Below, in pieces: positions 11,950-23,759 of a DNA stretch of 64,000 nucleotides. A program made the translations under genes and the position numbers. Source of the stretch: Gordionus sp. m RMFG-2023 (taxonomy: Eukaryota; Nematomorpha; Gordioida; Chordodea; Parachordodidae); assembly GCF_954871325.1 (NCBI RefSeq), contig NC_088776.1:62582954-62646953 (forward strand), given 5' to 3'. The notes under the pieces are model-generated. The model did no database searches, was not told the origin of the DNA, and saw only the letters and a program-made list of their open reading frames with translations. Within the stretch, counting starts at the first letter, position 1, and each line of letters begins with the position of its first letter.

Positions 11950-14787
11950 CCCGTTACTGGTTAACGGTGCATATATGCACCACCTCCTATATACCTTATT
12001 TTAACATAGTAGTTTTTTTAAAAAATAATAAAAAAGATTTTTATATAGTTCAGACATTGTACTTCAAAACTGGAAAAGAAAAATATGAAAAAAATATTTT
12101 TTTATGCCCCTAAGAAACCCTCAAACTTTGCGAATTTATGAGGTCTAAAATGCAAAATTTTCTAAGTGAATCTCACGAGCATATTATAAAATTATTTCGA
12201 TGAAAACTAGTGTGTATATATTCTTTATAGATATATCAATATTTATCAATCATTTTTGAATTTTTAAATAATTAATATTTTAGTAGGTAACCACATAAAG
12301 TTGACTGGTGCATATATGCACCGTTAACCATCTAGCAGTATATATTATTTAAAAAAATTCAAACAAATGAAATTTAACATAATGAATTATAATTTTTTAT
12401 ATTATACTTAAAACCACTACCGTCACTAAGGGTGGGAAGGGGAGGGGTGGGTGGCTCGAGCCCCTTAAGAATTTTTAAAAAAAATTTTATACCCAAAAAA
12501 GACCTTTTGAAAATAATTTAAAAAAATTTTTTTCCCCTGAGATTAAATCGAATAATATATTGTTCCTATTATAATTTTTTATCCCGATCAAATTATATGA
12601 AATTATTAGGTTCATAAATATTCAAAAGTTTAAAATTATTTTTAGCCTCTTCCTTTCTGAAGATTTTATTTTATTTATATAAAATATTATGCACCTGTTT
12701 TGTCAATTCAATCAAAATTATCAAAATTAATAGATGACTAATAAAAAAATCAAGATTCTACGAAAATAATTTGTCTAGATATTTAATTTTTAATAAATTT
12801 TTTTAATGAAACGTTTTCTAACAATTGAACAAGCGCTTGCTCAACTTTTTGAAGAGGAACCAATTGAAGAAAGAGATATGGTTATAATTCCGCCAAACCC
12901 CTCTGCAGTTAGTGATGAAGAAGATTTCGATGAAAATGACTTAACAAATGTCGGAGTTTTGCCTTCAGATACAGCTGGAGAATTGGAGATTCATAATTCA
13001 GTTGATGACGACCTTCCAGAACCATATTCTACAAGAAGCTATTCTCGAATTTCTCATAATTTAAAATGGAGAAAAACGGATGCAATATATTCTTCAAGCC
13101 CTTTCAATGGAGAAAAGGAAGATGTAATAAAACTTGAAAATGATTTACATGGTAAAAGTCCATCAGATATATTTTGTTTAATTTTCGACGAAGACTTATA
13201 TTCCCTAATTGTAGAACAAAGTAATATTTATGCTAAACAAATGAATAGACCTAACATATGCATAACCATCCAAGATATTCAGAGGATTTATTGGAATTCT
13301 ATTATTTACTGGTCATTCTCTCCCACAAGAAAGAATGTACTGGTCTAATGACAGCGATATTTCTATTCCAATAATCCGGGATACAATGACCCAATTACAA
13401 TTTCGAAATTTGAAATATAATATCCATTTGGCAGACAATACTAAAATAGATATACATGATAGATTTTATAAAGTTAGGCCTTACATTAATATATTGAATA
13501 ATAAATTTCAGCAATTCGGAATTTTTAAACATCATTTATCAATAGATGAACAGATGATACCATATCGAGGAAGACATTCTTGCAAAATGTTCATAAAAGG
13601 AAAACCAATTAGATTCGGATACAAGTCTTGGATATTGGCCTCGACGGTTACGTATTCTCATTTGATATATATCAAGGAAAAAGCGAAAATAAATATGAAT
13701 ATGGATTAGGTGGAAATGTAATCATAAAATTATTAAAGGCATTGCAAAAACCAAATTATCATAAAATATATTTTGAAAATTTCTTTACATCATTTAAACT
13801 CTTGTCATACTTAAAACAAATGGGATATTTTGCAACTGGAGGAACTGTGAGGGATAATAGAATAGAGCATTGCCCAGTTGAATCTATAAAGGTTGTAGCA
13901 AAAAAAGAAAGAGGATATTATGATTATAGGTTTGAAAAATTAAGCGAAACATTTGTAGTTCGTTGGAATGATAATTCGGTGGTGACCGTTGCATCGACAT
14001 GCCACACTATCTCTTTGCTTTCTAATGTTTCAAGGTATTCTAAGAAAATATCTTCTAAAATAAAAATTCCTCAGCCAAATATGGTAACTGCTTATAACAA
14101 ACACATGGGTGGAGTTGATCTATGTGATAATCTAATATCTACATATAGAATAAAAATAAGAGGAAAAAAATGGTGGTGGCCAATATTCACCAATTTTATT
14201 GATGTAGCTTTGGTAAATTCATGGAAAATCTGGAAATTCGTGAATCGGGATGACAAGAAGAGTTTGCTTGCATTTAGACGAGAAGTTACTAACTACCTCC
14301 TTCGAACGCCAGTAAAAATTGAAAAAAATTCAAGTACAGGTCACGCCAGCCAGTTTGCATTACAGTGTGAAAACCTTATTGATTCATCTGGACATTATAT
14401 TTATCCAAAATTATAGATGGAAAAAGACGAAGATGCAGATATTGCCATACGCACTCAAGATATATGTGCCAAACATGTCAAATCGCACTCCATATTAAAT
14501 GTTTCAAGGATTTTCATAATATATAAACATTTTCTCGTTTTTATTATAAATTACAAAAAAAGAATAAAGATATTTGTTGTATTTTTGATCTTATAGTATT
14601 TTATATAATTTTTATCTTTTTTAACCTCTTAATGGTTAACGGTGCATATATGCACCAGGCTAGATTTTCTATTTATGATTATTTTTTTTGGCTGATTTTT
14701 TTAGAATATCATATTTGAGCATTAATCAATATAATTTGAAAAAATTGAGCATTTTTATCCACTAGAAAAATCTTGACCATTAATGGG
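11950..14787 (+). mobile_element. piggyBac-family DNA transposon
   Basis: TTAA at 11946-11949 and again at 14788-14791 flanks the element, the usual piggyBac target duplication. The ends are CCCGTTACTGGT at the left and ACCATTAATGGG at the right, imperfect inverted repeats. The palindrome GGTGCATATATGCACC, with 'GGTTAACGG' beside it, occurs at about 11965, again inverted near 12305-12328, and near the right end at 14641-14656. These are likely subterminal transposase-binding sites. The single gene inside is a frame-broken piggyBac transposase. The 2.84 kb length is typical of an autonomous copy, but the gene is inactive. Confidence 0.93.
12806..14526 (+). pseudogene. piggyBac transposase, frame-broken, about 573 codons
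   Basis: The ATG at 12806 starts an acidic N-terminus (EEEPIEERDMVIIPP), followed by the DDE-type domain. The family signatures are in order: MYWSNDSDISIPIIRDTM, HLSIDEQMIPYRGRHS (first catalytic Asp), YFENFFTSFKLLSYL, YNKHMGGVDLCDNLISTYR (third Asp) and KKWWWPIF. A cysteine-rich C-terminal finger follows, CRYCHTHSRYMCQTCQ then LHIKC, ending with TAA at 14524-14526. Reading shifts near 13285, near 13645 and near 14405 divide it into four frame segments. The second catalytic position reads YFENFFTS where the family normally has Asp (DNFFTS), a conservative but probably inactivating change. No premature stops appear apart from those caused by the shifts, so decay seems fairly recent. Confidence 0.93.
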
Positions 14788-14791
14788 TTAA

Positions 14792-15327
14792 CACCTAAAG
14801 TGTATTCGGGATTGATTTATTGGTAAACAGCAGGCTGTTTGGACTAATAGCTTCGTTTAAACAAAAAAAAGTCATAATAGATTAATTAAGTGCAACTTAG
14901 GTATAAAACGCAAAATTATTTAATATTAAAACGATAAGAAGCGCAATTATTAAATTAGAATAAAATTGGCGCAAAACGTTTTTGTCAAAGTGAGTTATGT
15001 TTAGTTTTAATTTTACATAATTGTGGATAAAAACCAACTTCCCTACACTTTTCAGAACACAAATCATATCTCCAGATTTACAACTATCTCCGGTATACAT
15101 AAATTATCTAATTTCTAATTAAATGAATACCTTACAAGACTCAGATTAAAAGAAAACACAAAAACAATATGTTTTACTTTTAATATAAATAAATCGAACA
15201 AAAAAAAAACAAAAACTAGAACAAAATAAATAAAGAACTAGTTTAAAATAAAATAAGAGAAACAATCTTTAACAATAAGAAAGGTATATGGTTTTTCTTA
15301 AATATTATATAAAATTTATATATATAT
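14792..15327. other. AT-rich, nothing assignable
   Basis: Low-complexity sequence. A minus-strand frame at 15100-14897 has no recognisable feature and I do not support it. Confidence 0.4.
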
Positions 15328-15445
15328 TAGTGATCTGCATCGGGCCTAATTTTTCAAGCCCGGCCCGTCCCGAAATTTTTAAATAGAATTAGGCCGGGCC
15401 GGACTAAGCCCGCGTACAGGCCGGGCCTAACTTTGCAGATCTCTA
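15328..15445. mobile_element. Very short hAT-type MITE (118 bp)
   Basis: The ends are TAGTGATCTGCA and TGCAGATCTCTA, near-perfect inverted repeats. The inside is GC-rich palindromic sequence (CGGGCC, GCCCGGCCCG, GGCCGGGCCGG). Flanking 8-mers ATATATAT and ATATCTAT agree at seven of eight positions, compatible with a hAT target duplication in simple sequence. Related single ends ('CGAGATCCGCAAAACCCGGCC') occur in both inverted arms at about 5184 and 18750. Confidence 0.75.
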
Positions 15446-16204
15446 ATATCTATTTTAACTTTATCTTAAATTTGTTTTTCAAAACTGAATTAACTGTTAT
15501 ATAACGATGCATTAAGTAACGCAGTGGTTGAAGATAACGTGCTTATTATAATTTCAGCCTAATCCTAGTCAAATAATAATATATAATTGAATGAATAATC
15601 TAAAATTAACTATTTATAAAATTTCATCTATATAAATGATCTTAAAATAATTCTTAAATATAACTAAATAATATTTTACTATTAGTAAAAATAAATTAAT
15701 ATTTCTAATTTTATAACAAAATTATATATTAATTGGTTTTATAAAATAAATATTGGTTTTATTCCTTTCGTACGTTACTTTACTAAACATAATTCATATA
15801 AATAAAATGTAAATATAACTAATAAAAGCTTGATAACTTAGATTCAAACACTTTATGATGAAATGTAAAAAAATATTACCCTAATAAAATATTCGCAAAG
15901 TTTAGTGTTTGCAACGATCCGGCTAAAATAAGACCAGAAAGGTGCGTTAAGTTAAATAGAGATCGGACCATGGGACTATCGGTCCGTCCCATCTAAAATT
16001 TTTTTTATTAAGCCACAAAAGTTTGATTTTGCATTAAATTTATAAAAATGTGTTAAATCACCAATATTTTATTTATATCAACAAATCATTTTTATTATAT
16101 TATACAATTACAAACGCCTAATATTTCAAAATATTAAATACAAATTTATTGAATATAATTTAAATAAATTTGATTTACACATTTAATTAGTGTTTTTTTT
16201 ATAT
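15446..16204. other. AT-rich spacer, nothing assignable
   Basis: A small GC-richer patch (about 15910-15995, 'GATCGGACCATGGGACTATCGGTCC') could be a decayed transposon end. No gene is visible. Confidence 0.4.
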
Positions 16205-18916
16205 ATATTATATATATATATAATGCGATAGATATTTGGAAAATAAATTATATATCATAAAATATTTCATTTTTTTATCCATGATTCAAGTGTTATTATT
16301 AATGCTGCAAACGTTACCACAAAAAAGAAACGCGTTACCGTTACACCTGAAAAAGGGAACTTGTAACCGTTACTTTTTTAAAAAAGGAACGTGAGTTACC
16401 GACTTTTCCTAAAAGCAACGGGCTACTCGTTACTTAAAAAAAATTAAATATATACAAAAATAATAGTTATTTTTTCCTGAAAATATATAATAAAATAAAA
16501 CTGTGCAAAAAGAATTTATAAAAAATATTTATATTATGTAATTATAATATAAATAAAATTATTCAAAAGATAACATCTTTATGTAACAATTTTTTATTAA
16601 CTATTAAAATTATTTATCTAAAAATAACAAAAAAGAAGATAAGTATAAGAAAGCCCACAAGAAAAAGGCTGTCATTTTAGCTGATGTAGTTTGCTTTGTA
16701 GCCAGTCTCTGTCATATAAGCCGTCTTGAGACTCGTCTGAGAGTTTAAAAAAATAAAACAGGTTTACCTTAATTAGTATATTTAATTGGAAATGAAAACA
16801 CCATCTTTTTAGATTTCCAGGTATTTGACAATTTTGAGAGCTGATTTTCCCAAACAATAAATTGATCCCTTCCCACGAGATCAAGCTGATTCCTTAGGTC
16901 ACTCACTATCCGATTTAATAAAAATTGAAATGAGTTCTGAAGATTAAAATCAAATGAAGATGAATCGTTCGGTTGAGAGCATGCTAGATCATATTCGAAG
17001 CAGCGAGCTAGAAATAATCCCAATCATCTTAATTGGGTATATAAGATGGGATATCAACGATACAGTTTCTATAGCAATAAAGCGTCTTATAATAACACGG
17101 GTTTGAAAAAAAGACACAAAATAAATTAGTGAGAGCAAGATTAATGGTAGATCTGACCCTCAACAACCATTTTTTTTTAGTAAAGGGTAGAGCCCATACA
17201 GTCTTATGCTTAAGATATTTTCGATTAGATCTTAAATTCCTTTTTAATAAATCATAAGAAGGACGAGAAATTTAAATATAGAAGTTGATGAATGCAAAGC
17301 ACAAATGATGAGGTGTGAAAGAAGTTTTGAAGACAATTGACTAGAATATCAGATGAGGACGATAATCAAGCTTAAGAAGGATATTAAGAGTAGTATGGAA
17401 GAAGGTGAATTTGGTAGTGAATTAGCCTGCAGGTGTATCTAAATGTGTAAGTTTATCGTTAGAAGGGTTTTTAAAAGTGTGAAGATTCGAATAATAGGAA
17501 TTTATTTGCAGAAATTTAGATTTGTTAGGGTTGATAATGAGACCAAAAGTGCATCCCCTCTCTTTAATTATATGTACATCTTCTTGTTAACGTCATTATG
17601 TAAAATAGTAATTAAACAAAAATAGAAGGAATCCAAGTTTATCAACTGAATGCTTTCAGTTTGGAGTATTTAGCGAGAATTGAATTGCAAATTAAGAAAT
17701 TGGTAACAAGTGTTAGATTATAGAAAAAAGGTCTCGTTAAAAAAAATATTTGTATCATCTTTAGAGATTTTTTTTATAAAAATAATTATGATCCATATAT
17801 TTTGGAAATGATAGCGATAATTTATCCAATGGATTAGCTGAATCCTTAGGATTTAGATTAATAAAACCTTTACAGGTATTTGAAGAAGATAGATAATATA
17901 AATATTTTGAAGAATTTTTTTTAATAGTTATTGATAATGTTAAATTTTGTGAATTTTATAATCATATTTTTTTATAAAAAAATTTAATTAGATAATCAAA
18001 AATTATTATAATATTTTTTAGTAATTTAAACTCTTTAAAGTTCAAAAATTTTACATTTTTGTATATTATGAAAGTTGAGAGGTTAAAAGTGGTAATATAA
18101 ATATTTACAAAAAATTTGTTTAATTTCTAGAAAAGAGTTCGTAGTTTTTAAATAAAAATTTTAATAATTGGTTATAAAATACAATTTAATTAGTAGTTTA
18201 AAAACATTTGTTATGATTTAATAATATAGAAATTTAGGTAGTAGGATTACACATATTTAAAAATTTAATCTAAGTTTACAGATAATTTAAATAAAAATCA
18301 TAATGTTGAACTTTTATATTTTCAAATTCCTTTATTTATGTAATTAAAATAATTCTTCAAAGTAGATATCTATGCACACAAAACTTCATTACATTCAAAA
18401 GTTACTTTTTAATACTCTATAATTCGGCCACGTTCTTTAAAGTTTCAGTGGAAATAAGAATATATATTTTATTTTTAAAAAACGATAAAAATTATATTTC
18501 ATTTATAAGCTCCGTTTTTATAACAAAAATGTGATTTTTAACTTTATAAAAATATACTTATCAAATTTAGCACTAAATTTGATAGTTTTAAAAGTATTTG
18601 AAACTATCTAATATTTTTTTAAAGAATTATGTATCAATCCTATTTCAATGGGTGAAGCCTAACAGAGTAAAAATTTTTAAAATATATAACTTGTCAGGTC
18701 TGGTAACAATATTAACGGGCCGGGGTTTAAAATTCTTATAGGCCGGGTTTTGCAGATCTCGAATAGATATGATAAATATTTATATTATATAAAAATATTG
18801 AACTCTCATTTTTTATTATATAATAACGTTTACTTTTTTTTGTAATTGTTATATTGAACCATTTATATTTTTTATTTAAAAGAAATTAATTTTTTAAATT
18901 AAAATATATATATAAA

Positions 18917-19040
18917 ATGAGGAATATATCATTCAAGGCTGATAATGGAAAGATATACGTCATAGCCATAAGTCTCTATATGATTTTATTGGCATGCCAT
19001 GGAAAAATGGAGTGGAAAATGAAATATGATGGACTAAAAA
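18917..19040 (+). CDS. Signal-peptide exon of small secreted-protein gene, right-arm copy
   Basis: The ATG at 18917 reads MRNISFKADNGKI, then a hydrophobic run YVIAISLYMILLACHG, then KMEWKMKYDGLK. It reaches donor GTAAGCGC at 19041 after 41 codons plus one base. The hydrophobic core and small residues before ACHG fit a secretion signal with an extended N-region. It is the counterpart of 5019-4896 in the left arm. The longer open frame to 19150 runs through the donor into intron sequence and ends FFFI, so I prefer the spliced model. It joins in phase 1 to 20169. Confidence 0.68.
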
Positions 19041-20168
19041 GTAAGCGCTATACAAATAAACACAATATCATAATAAATAGACTTTACTATATACTTCTAT
19101 TTGGCTTAGTACAATATGAAAATACAATGAACAATTTCTTCTTCATCTAGATTTTAATATCTAATTACACTCTTATAATTAAATTATTCGTTGTAATAGC
19201 TATAGTACTCATATAATTATTAATCTTAATAACAGGTTTACAATTTAAATTTTAATAAAATTTGAGCTATGACATAATGTATACTGATTTTATATAAAGG
19301 TTGGGCGGTAGGTTTTTCTAGAAAAATGATATATCTTTAATTCTGTAATGAAAGTCCGGAATAACTTAATTTTAGATTTTTTAAGAAAGAGATTTAAAAA
19401 TAAGATCGTAAATGTATTTCAACATGTTTAGAATACTTCTCATAAATATTTAACATATTTAGGAAAACATAAATAGTATAGATTAATTTATATATTTTAA
19501 AATAAAATGCAACCAATGATCTGTTTATAATTTATTCATACTTTTAAACAACAGAATTATTGGTATATAGAATATAAAACAAATATATATTGACTTCACT
19601 GTTAATCATCTCTCTAAATTCTGAGGGGTGGAAAGTAGACAAAATAGCCCCAAAGGGTTTTAGACAATGACGGTTAACGGTCAAATTATAACGGCCTTAA
19701 ATTGATAGGTGACCGCATTATTTTTTTAATCTAGATAGGTCTGTTTAATTGCTTATTACATTGTTTGGCATATAAAAATTATTAACTATTAAAGAATTTT
19801 TAAAATGTTTTATTAATCATCCCTCTAAATTGTGATGTCTGATGAGAACATTAGAAAGCACCGTTAATAATCACGATCCTTTTTTGATACCGATTTTGGG
19901 CTGAAATGGGCTAAGAAGAAATTGATTTTGTAAATCATAGCTACAAAATACCTACCCTGTTTTCATGAACATATATTTTGAACTACTCTTAATTTTTTAA
20001 AAAATCTAGTTATATATATATAAATTGATTTTTTATGCAAATAAAGAAAAAAATAATTAATTATGAAATAATCTAAAAATCTTAGAAAAATTTTATAAAA
20101 TTGAGAGATTTCATTATCTTTTATAATTTGAAATTTTTAACAAAGCTTTACAAATATATTTTTAAAAG

Positions 20169-20329
20169 GTGTAAATGTAATGGTAGAAGATAGAGGGTAT
20201 TCAAAAATATTCAAAATTAACGATTCAATTATTGAAGGACTGGTTCAAAAACATCCTTATACAATACATATGAAGATCTCTGCTAACTTTGACAGTTGGG
20301 AATACGAGAAAACAGTGATAATTTTATAA
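20169..20329 (+). CDS. Terminal exon of small secreted-protein gene, right-arm copy
   Basis: Acceptor AG at 20167-20168 is followed by a phase-1 exon V-N-V-M-V-E-D-R-G-Y-S-K-I-F-K that ends E-K-T-V-I-I-L and TAA at 20327-20329. AATAAATAAA poly(A)-like signals follow within about 25 bases. It has no stop for over 50 codons in very AT-rich DNA and is nearly identical to 3459-3302 in the other arm. Spliced to 18917-19040 it gives a protein of about 94 residues with no transmembrane segment beyond the signal, a mixed-charge mature part and no recognisable domain. An alternative is an independent small ORF starting at the internal ATG at 20180. Confidence 0.72.
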
Positions 20330-20835
20330 TATTATCAAAAAATTAAATAAATAAAATGAAATAATAAGTATTAATTATTAAAGAAAGAAATAAATAAATT
20401 TATTTTATTGACGAATTATATTTCAAGATCGAAAATACGAGCATAATCAAGATTAGATTTCCATGCGATTACAACACTTACCATATTTACTTCTATTTGA
20501 TATGCCCGATCCTTTTGACTTCGCCTCAAATAGCTTACTCTTATGTGAAAATCCTCGGTAAATTAATAGAAATAAATACTATATAAATTATTGACGAGAC
20601 AATTTTTAAGAAAGTGTTAACATTCTTTAATCATTTTATTTCAAAATATGTCTATATATTTAGTCTTTACAGTGTATTTGATAAGGATTGTCATAATTAC
20701 TCCGGCTTAGTTTAATCTTTCTGGATATCTTTGAACTATATACCTTAGCGTATAAAAAAATATATATTTATCGATAAATAAGTTTATAATAATGTATATA
20801 TAACTTTATATTTAGATTACTACTTATCAAAAATA

Positions 20836-23707
20836 GTTAATTTTTTATTAATTCTTATTTAATAAATCTTTTTAATTTTTAGACAATTAAAAAATTTTAA
20901 AACTTTTTAATAATATTATCTTAATTATGATATCTAATAATTTAATATCTCATTATTCAAAAAATAACAGGGCGTACTTTTACATTTTTATTATATTAGT
21001 GTGACAATAGCTAGGTATCTTCAATTGAGGGGCTAACTCAGATTATATTTTGGCGGCCAATTTTTTTTAAAAAAAAACAAATAGTCAGTTTGTTAATATT
21101 TTTTTGTTAATTTTTATTATAAAAATGCATACAATGATTAAATTTTTTAAATTTCAACTTAAAAGAAATGAAACAAGTTTCATATTTTTTTTACTTCTTT
21201 TATATTAGCACCAAATTTTTTCCTGGTCATCTTTCATTAAATTTATGGTGCTCGATAAAACCTTATTGAGTAAGAATACGGCCTGAGAATAAGCTATTTA
21301 TACCCAAATAAGAAAGTCTTTCGAATAGAATTTAGATATTTTTTTCTAATCTTATGATACTTATTTTATATTATATCATTTTAAAAATGTTAAGGGATCA
21401 TGTATATTTCTTTCAGCTACCTCATACGCTTTAAAAATCTCTTTACTCATTGACTGTTTCAATATTAAAATTTGCTAAGTATATAATAACCAACAATTCC
21501 TTATTATCTAATCCGGAAAATTAGAAACTAGCCACCTAACATTAGCTCTCGACATTTGCTACAAAATCTGCCCAACATCTAATATATGACCAGTCCCACT
21601 ATATAAAAAATAAATGGGATTTATTTGCAGATTCCGTTGACTAATTCCTTACAACAGTCATCTTGAGATCAATATGACTCAATAATTTTTAAAGCTAGAA
21701 ACTGGCTATAATGACTTGAGGCACTACTCAGTTTTAATTTCTGGTTGCACATCTAGGCAAAAAATTTAGAATTGATATCTTACTACATTTAGGCTGTGAC
21801 ACAGTAAATATCTAATTGTGTTAACTGTGCTAAAATAGAAGAAAATAAAGGCCGCCATCTCTATAGTTTCCGCGATCGCCAACCCTCTAAAAAGCTATTG
21901 ACAGCGTAAATTGCCAGCTTTTAAAAGGCTAACTACTACCTCGGATAAGTTGTCTTAATAATAATTTAAAAAATACCAGATGGTATCATTTAGATACCTT
22001 GATCCAAGCGAGAGGTGTAATCTATGATCATGGATTTCTTTAGAGATCTTTAAATTTAACTTTCTAAACATTCATGCTTTCCTTGAATGACCCCCCCCCC
22101 CGCCCACACCTTATCTTTTAAAAAATGATGTATTTTAGATTTTATCATAACAACTCATTTAGATTTTTATTGATATACATTATTTTAGAAATAATATTTA
22201 TTTTATATTAATCTATTAATTATATAATAGATGGTTTTATATTTTATTTTTTTTAACCGAGATGTAAATATGTGCGTGACAAATCTTTTTATATTGAAAT
22301 AGTTTATTTTTTTTGGTAAAGATTATAGATCGAAAATGAGATATTTTGATTATGCTATTTTGTACTTTTCAATGCACGTGGCGATGAAGATCTTCATATT
22401 CAAATCACTGGGTAAAAAATAAAGTGAGGATTTGTAACTTTGCCAAATGGATGTCATTTACAGCTCTGATTTTCTCATAATATAGTATTAAAAAATGTTA
22501 CTGATAGTGTTGTGTCTAGTTTTTGAATTAATAATAGTTGGAGTCTTGTACCGAATTAATAATAAATCTAAAAAAATGTTTCATTAATATAAAAACCAAA
22601 CTATTTTTATACATTAAAATTACCATTTCATAAAATAATATTTAAGTTATCTTCGTATTATATATTTAACAAAAACTATAAAAATATAGGGTTAATAATC
22701 CTTAGAAATCAAATTATATATTAAACATACTGTTATGTAATACATAACAACTAAATTATTTATCATGGAAACTTTTCCCCAAATTTATATTTTCGGTTAA
22801 ATATTTCTATATAATTTTTAGAATATATTGGAAATTCATTTCGATCATATATTTATAACTTTCTCTTAGAACGGGTGAATTATCGCAAAGAGACTCCATC
22901 TCTTGTACGTTTCAATTTAGTTACATCCCTTTGGGCGGCCCACACCTATAGAATGAAGATATTGACAATGACAACTGATAGCAAAACAAAAAAATTAGAA
23001 ATTGTAGAAGTAAATAATGTATATTATATATGACACAAAATTCTTAGTAGAAAAAAAAACTCGAAATATTTTTGGTATTTAACTTTATTTTATATGAGGT
23101 TTTCCTCTATTTTTTTTCTTCTTCTCCTCCTTCTTAACATATCACTGTGATATTGATTTAAAGATATTATTGATAGACCAGAGTTAACTAATTTTTATAA
23201 AACAGCTTACTCAAAATTTAAACAAAAAATATCATAAACTTAGGGATCTGGCTCATTTATGGCAAATTTCGAGAAAATTATTTGATTGTCGTCGTTTTTA
23301 AATATCGAAGAAAATGAGTCGTTTAAATGTTAATCAAAAGATGTAATTAATACATTGTAAATAATAATATCATAGTCGTAACTTCATTACCATGTTTCAA
23401 AATATTCAACGAAAATAAAATCTTGATATAAACTTCAGGCTTCGCATTATAAATGGTTTTGCTAAAATATGTTATTTAAAAAAATTGGAAAGAATTTAAA
23501 GTTATCATGTTAATATCAAGATTAAATTTGTGTTTAAGATCTTTATCATATGAATTAATGGAGAGGGGGGACTCCTTGTTGTCTTCCTGTTGAATCAAAG
23601 AGTGGAACATTAATTATGATTAATTTTGAAACCATAGTAATCTTTTAAGAATTCGCCATATTCTTGAAATTGAGATAAATAAGAAGAAATAAATATTTTC
23701 GGAAGAA
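20836..23707. other. Mostly AT-rich; GC-richer degenerate patch at about 21230-22100
   Basis: The 21.2-22.1 kb patch has coding-like composition on the plus strand, for example a run reading W-D-L-F-A-D-S-V-D, broken by many stops. It ends in a run of C at 22091. It is probably a decayed mobile-element gene that I cannot place in a family. The rest is simple A/T sequence without supported features. Confidence 0.35.
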
Positions 23708-23759
23708 ATGAAAATTTTTTCAATTATAATTATTTTATTTGGAGTATTAACTTTCAGTG
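23708..23759 (+). CDS. Exon 1: signal peptide MKIFSIIIILFGVLTFS
   Basis: The ATG is preceded by a purine-rich leader ('GGAAGAA'). Seventeen codons encode Met-Lys, a hydrophobic core FSIIIILFGVLTF and a small-residue end SG, a textbook short secretion signal. The exon ends AGT-G before donor GTAATG at 23760, so it leaves in phase 1, the phase used by all the internal exons listed below. No other good signal-peptide start was found between 21 and 35 kb on this strand. Confidence 0.7.

Larger units (their letters stand above)
16205..20835 (-). repeat. Right arm of the 18 kb inverted duplication
   Basis: This is the inverted counterpart of 2826-8717. The outer edge is near 20835 ('TACTTATCAAAAATAG', matching the complement of 'CTATTTTTGATAAGTA' at 2826). 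The inner edge is near 16213 ('ATATAATGCGATAGATATTTGG', complement at 8670-8717). It lacks the 0.96 kb GAAA-bearing block and Rpt-A. The paired secreted-protein gene here runs left to right (18917-20329), so the two gene copies point away from each other across the spacer. Confidence 0.9.

Noticed and set aside
19610-19645. Block conserved in all three copies of the secreted-gene segment ('GTGGAAAGTAGACAAAATAGC')
   Set aside because: Considered as an internal exon, but no donor gives a symmetric length; may be a regulatory or chance-conserved block.
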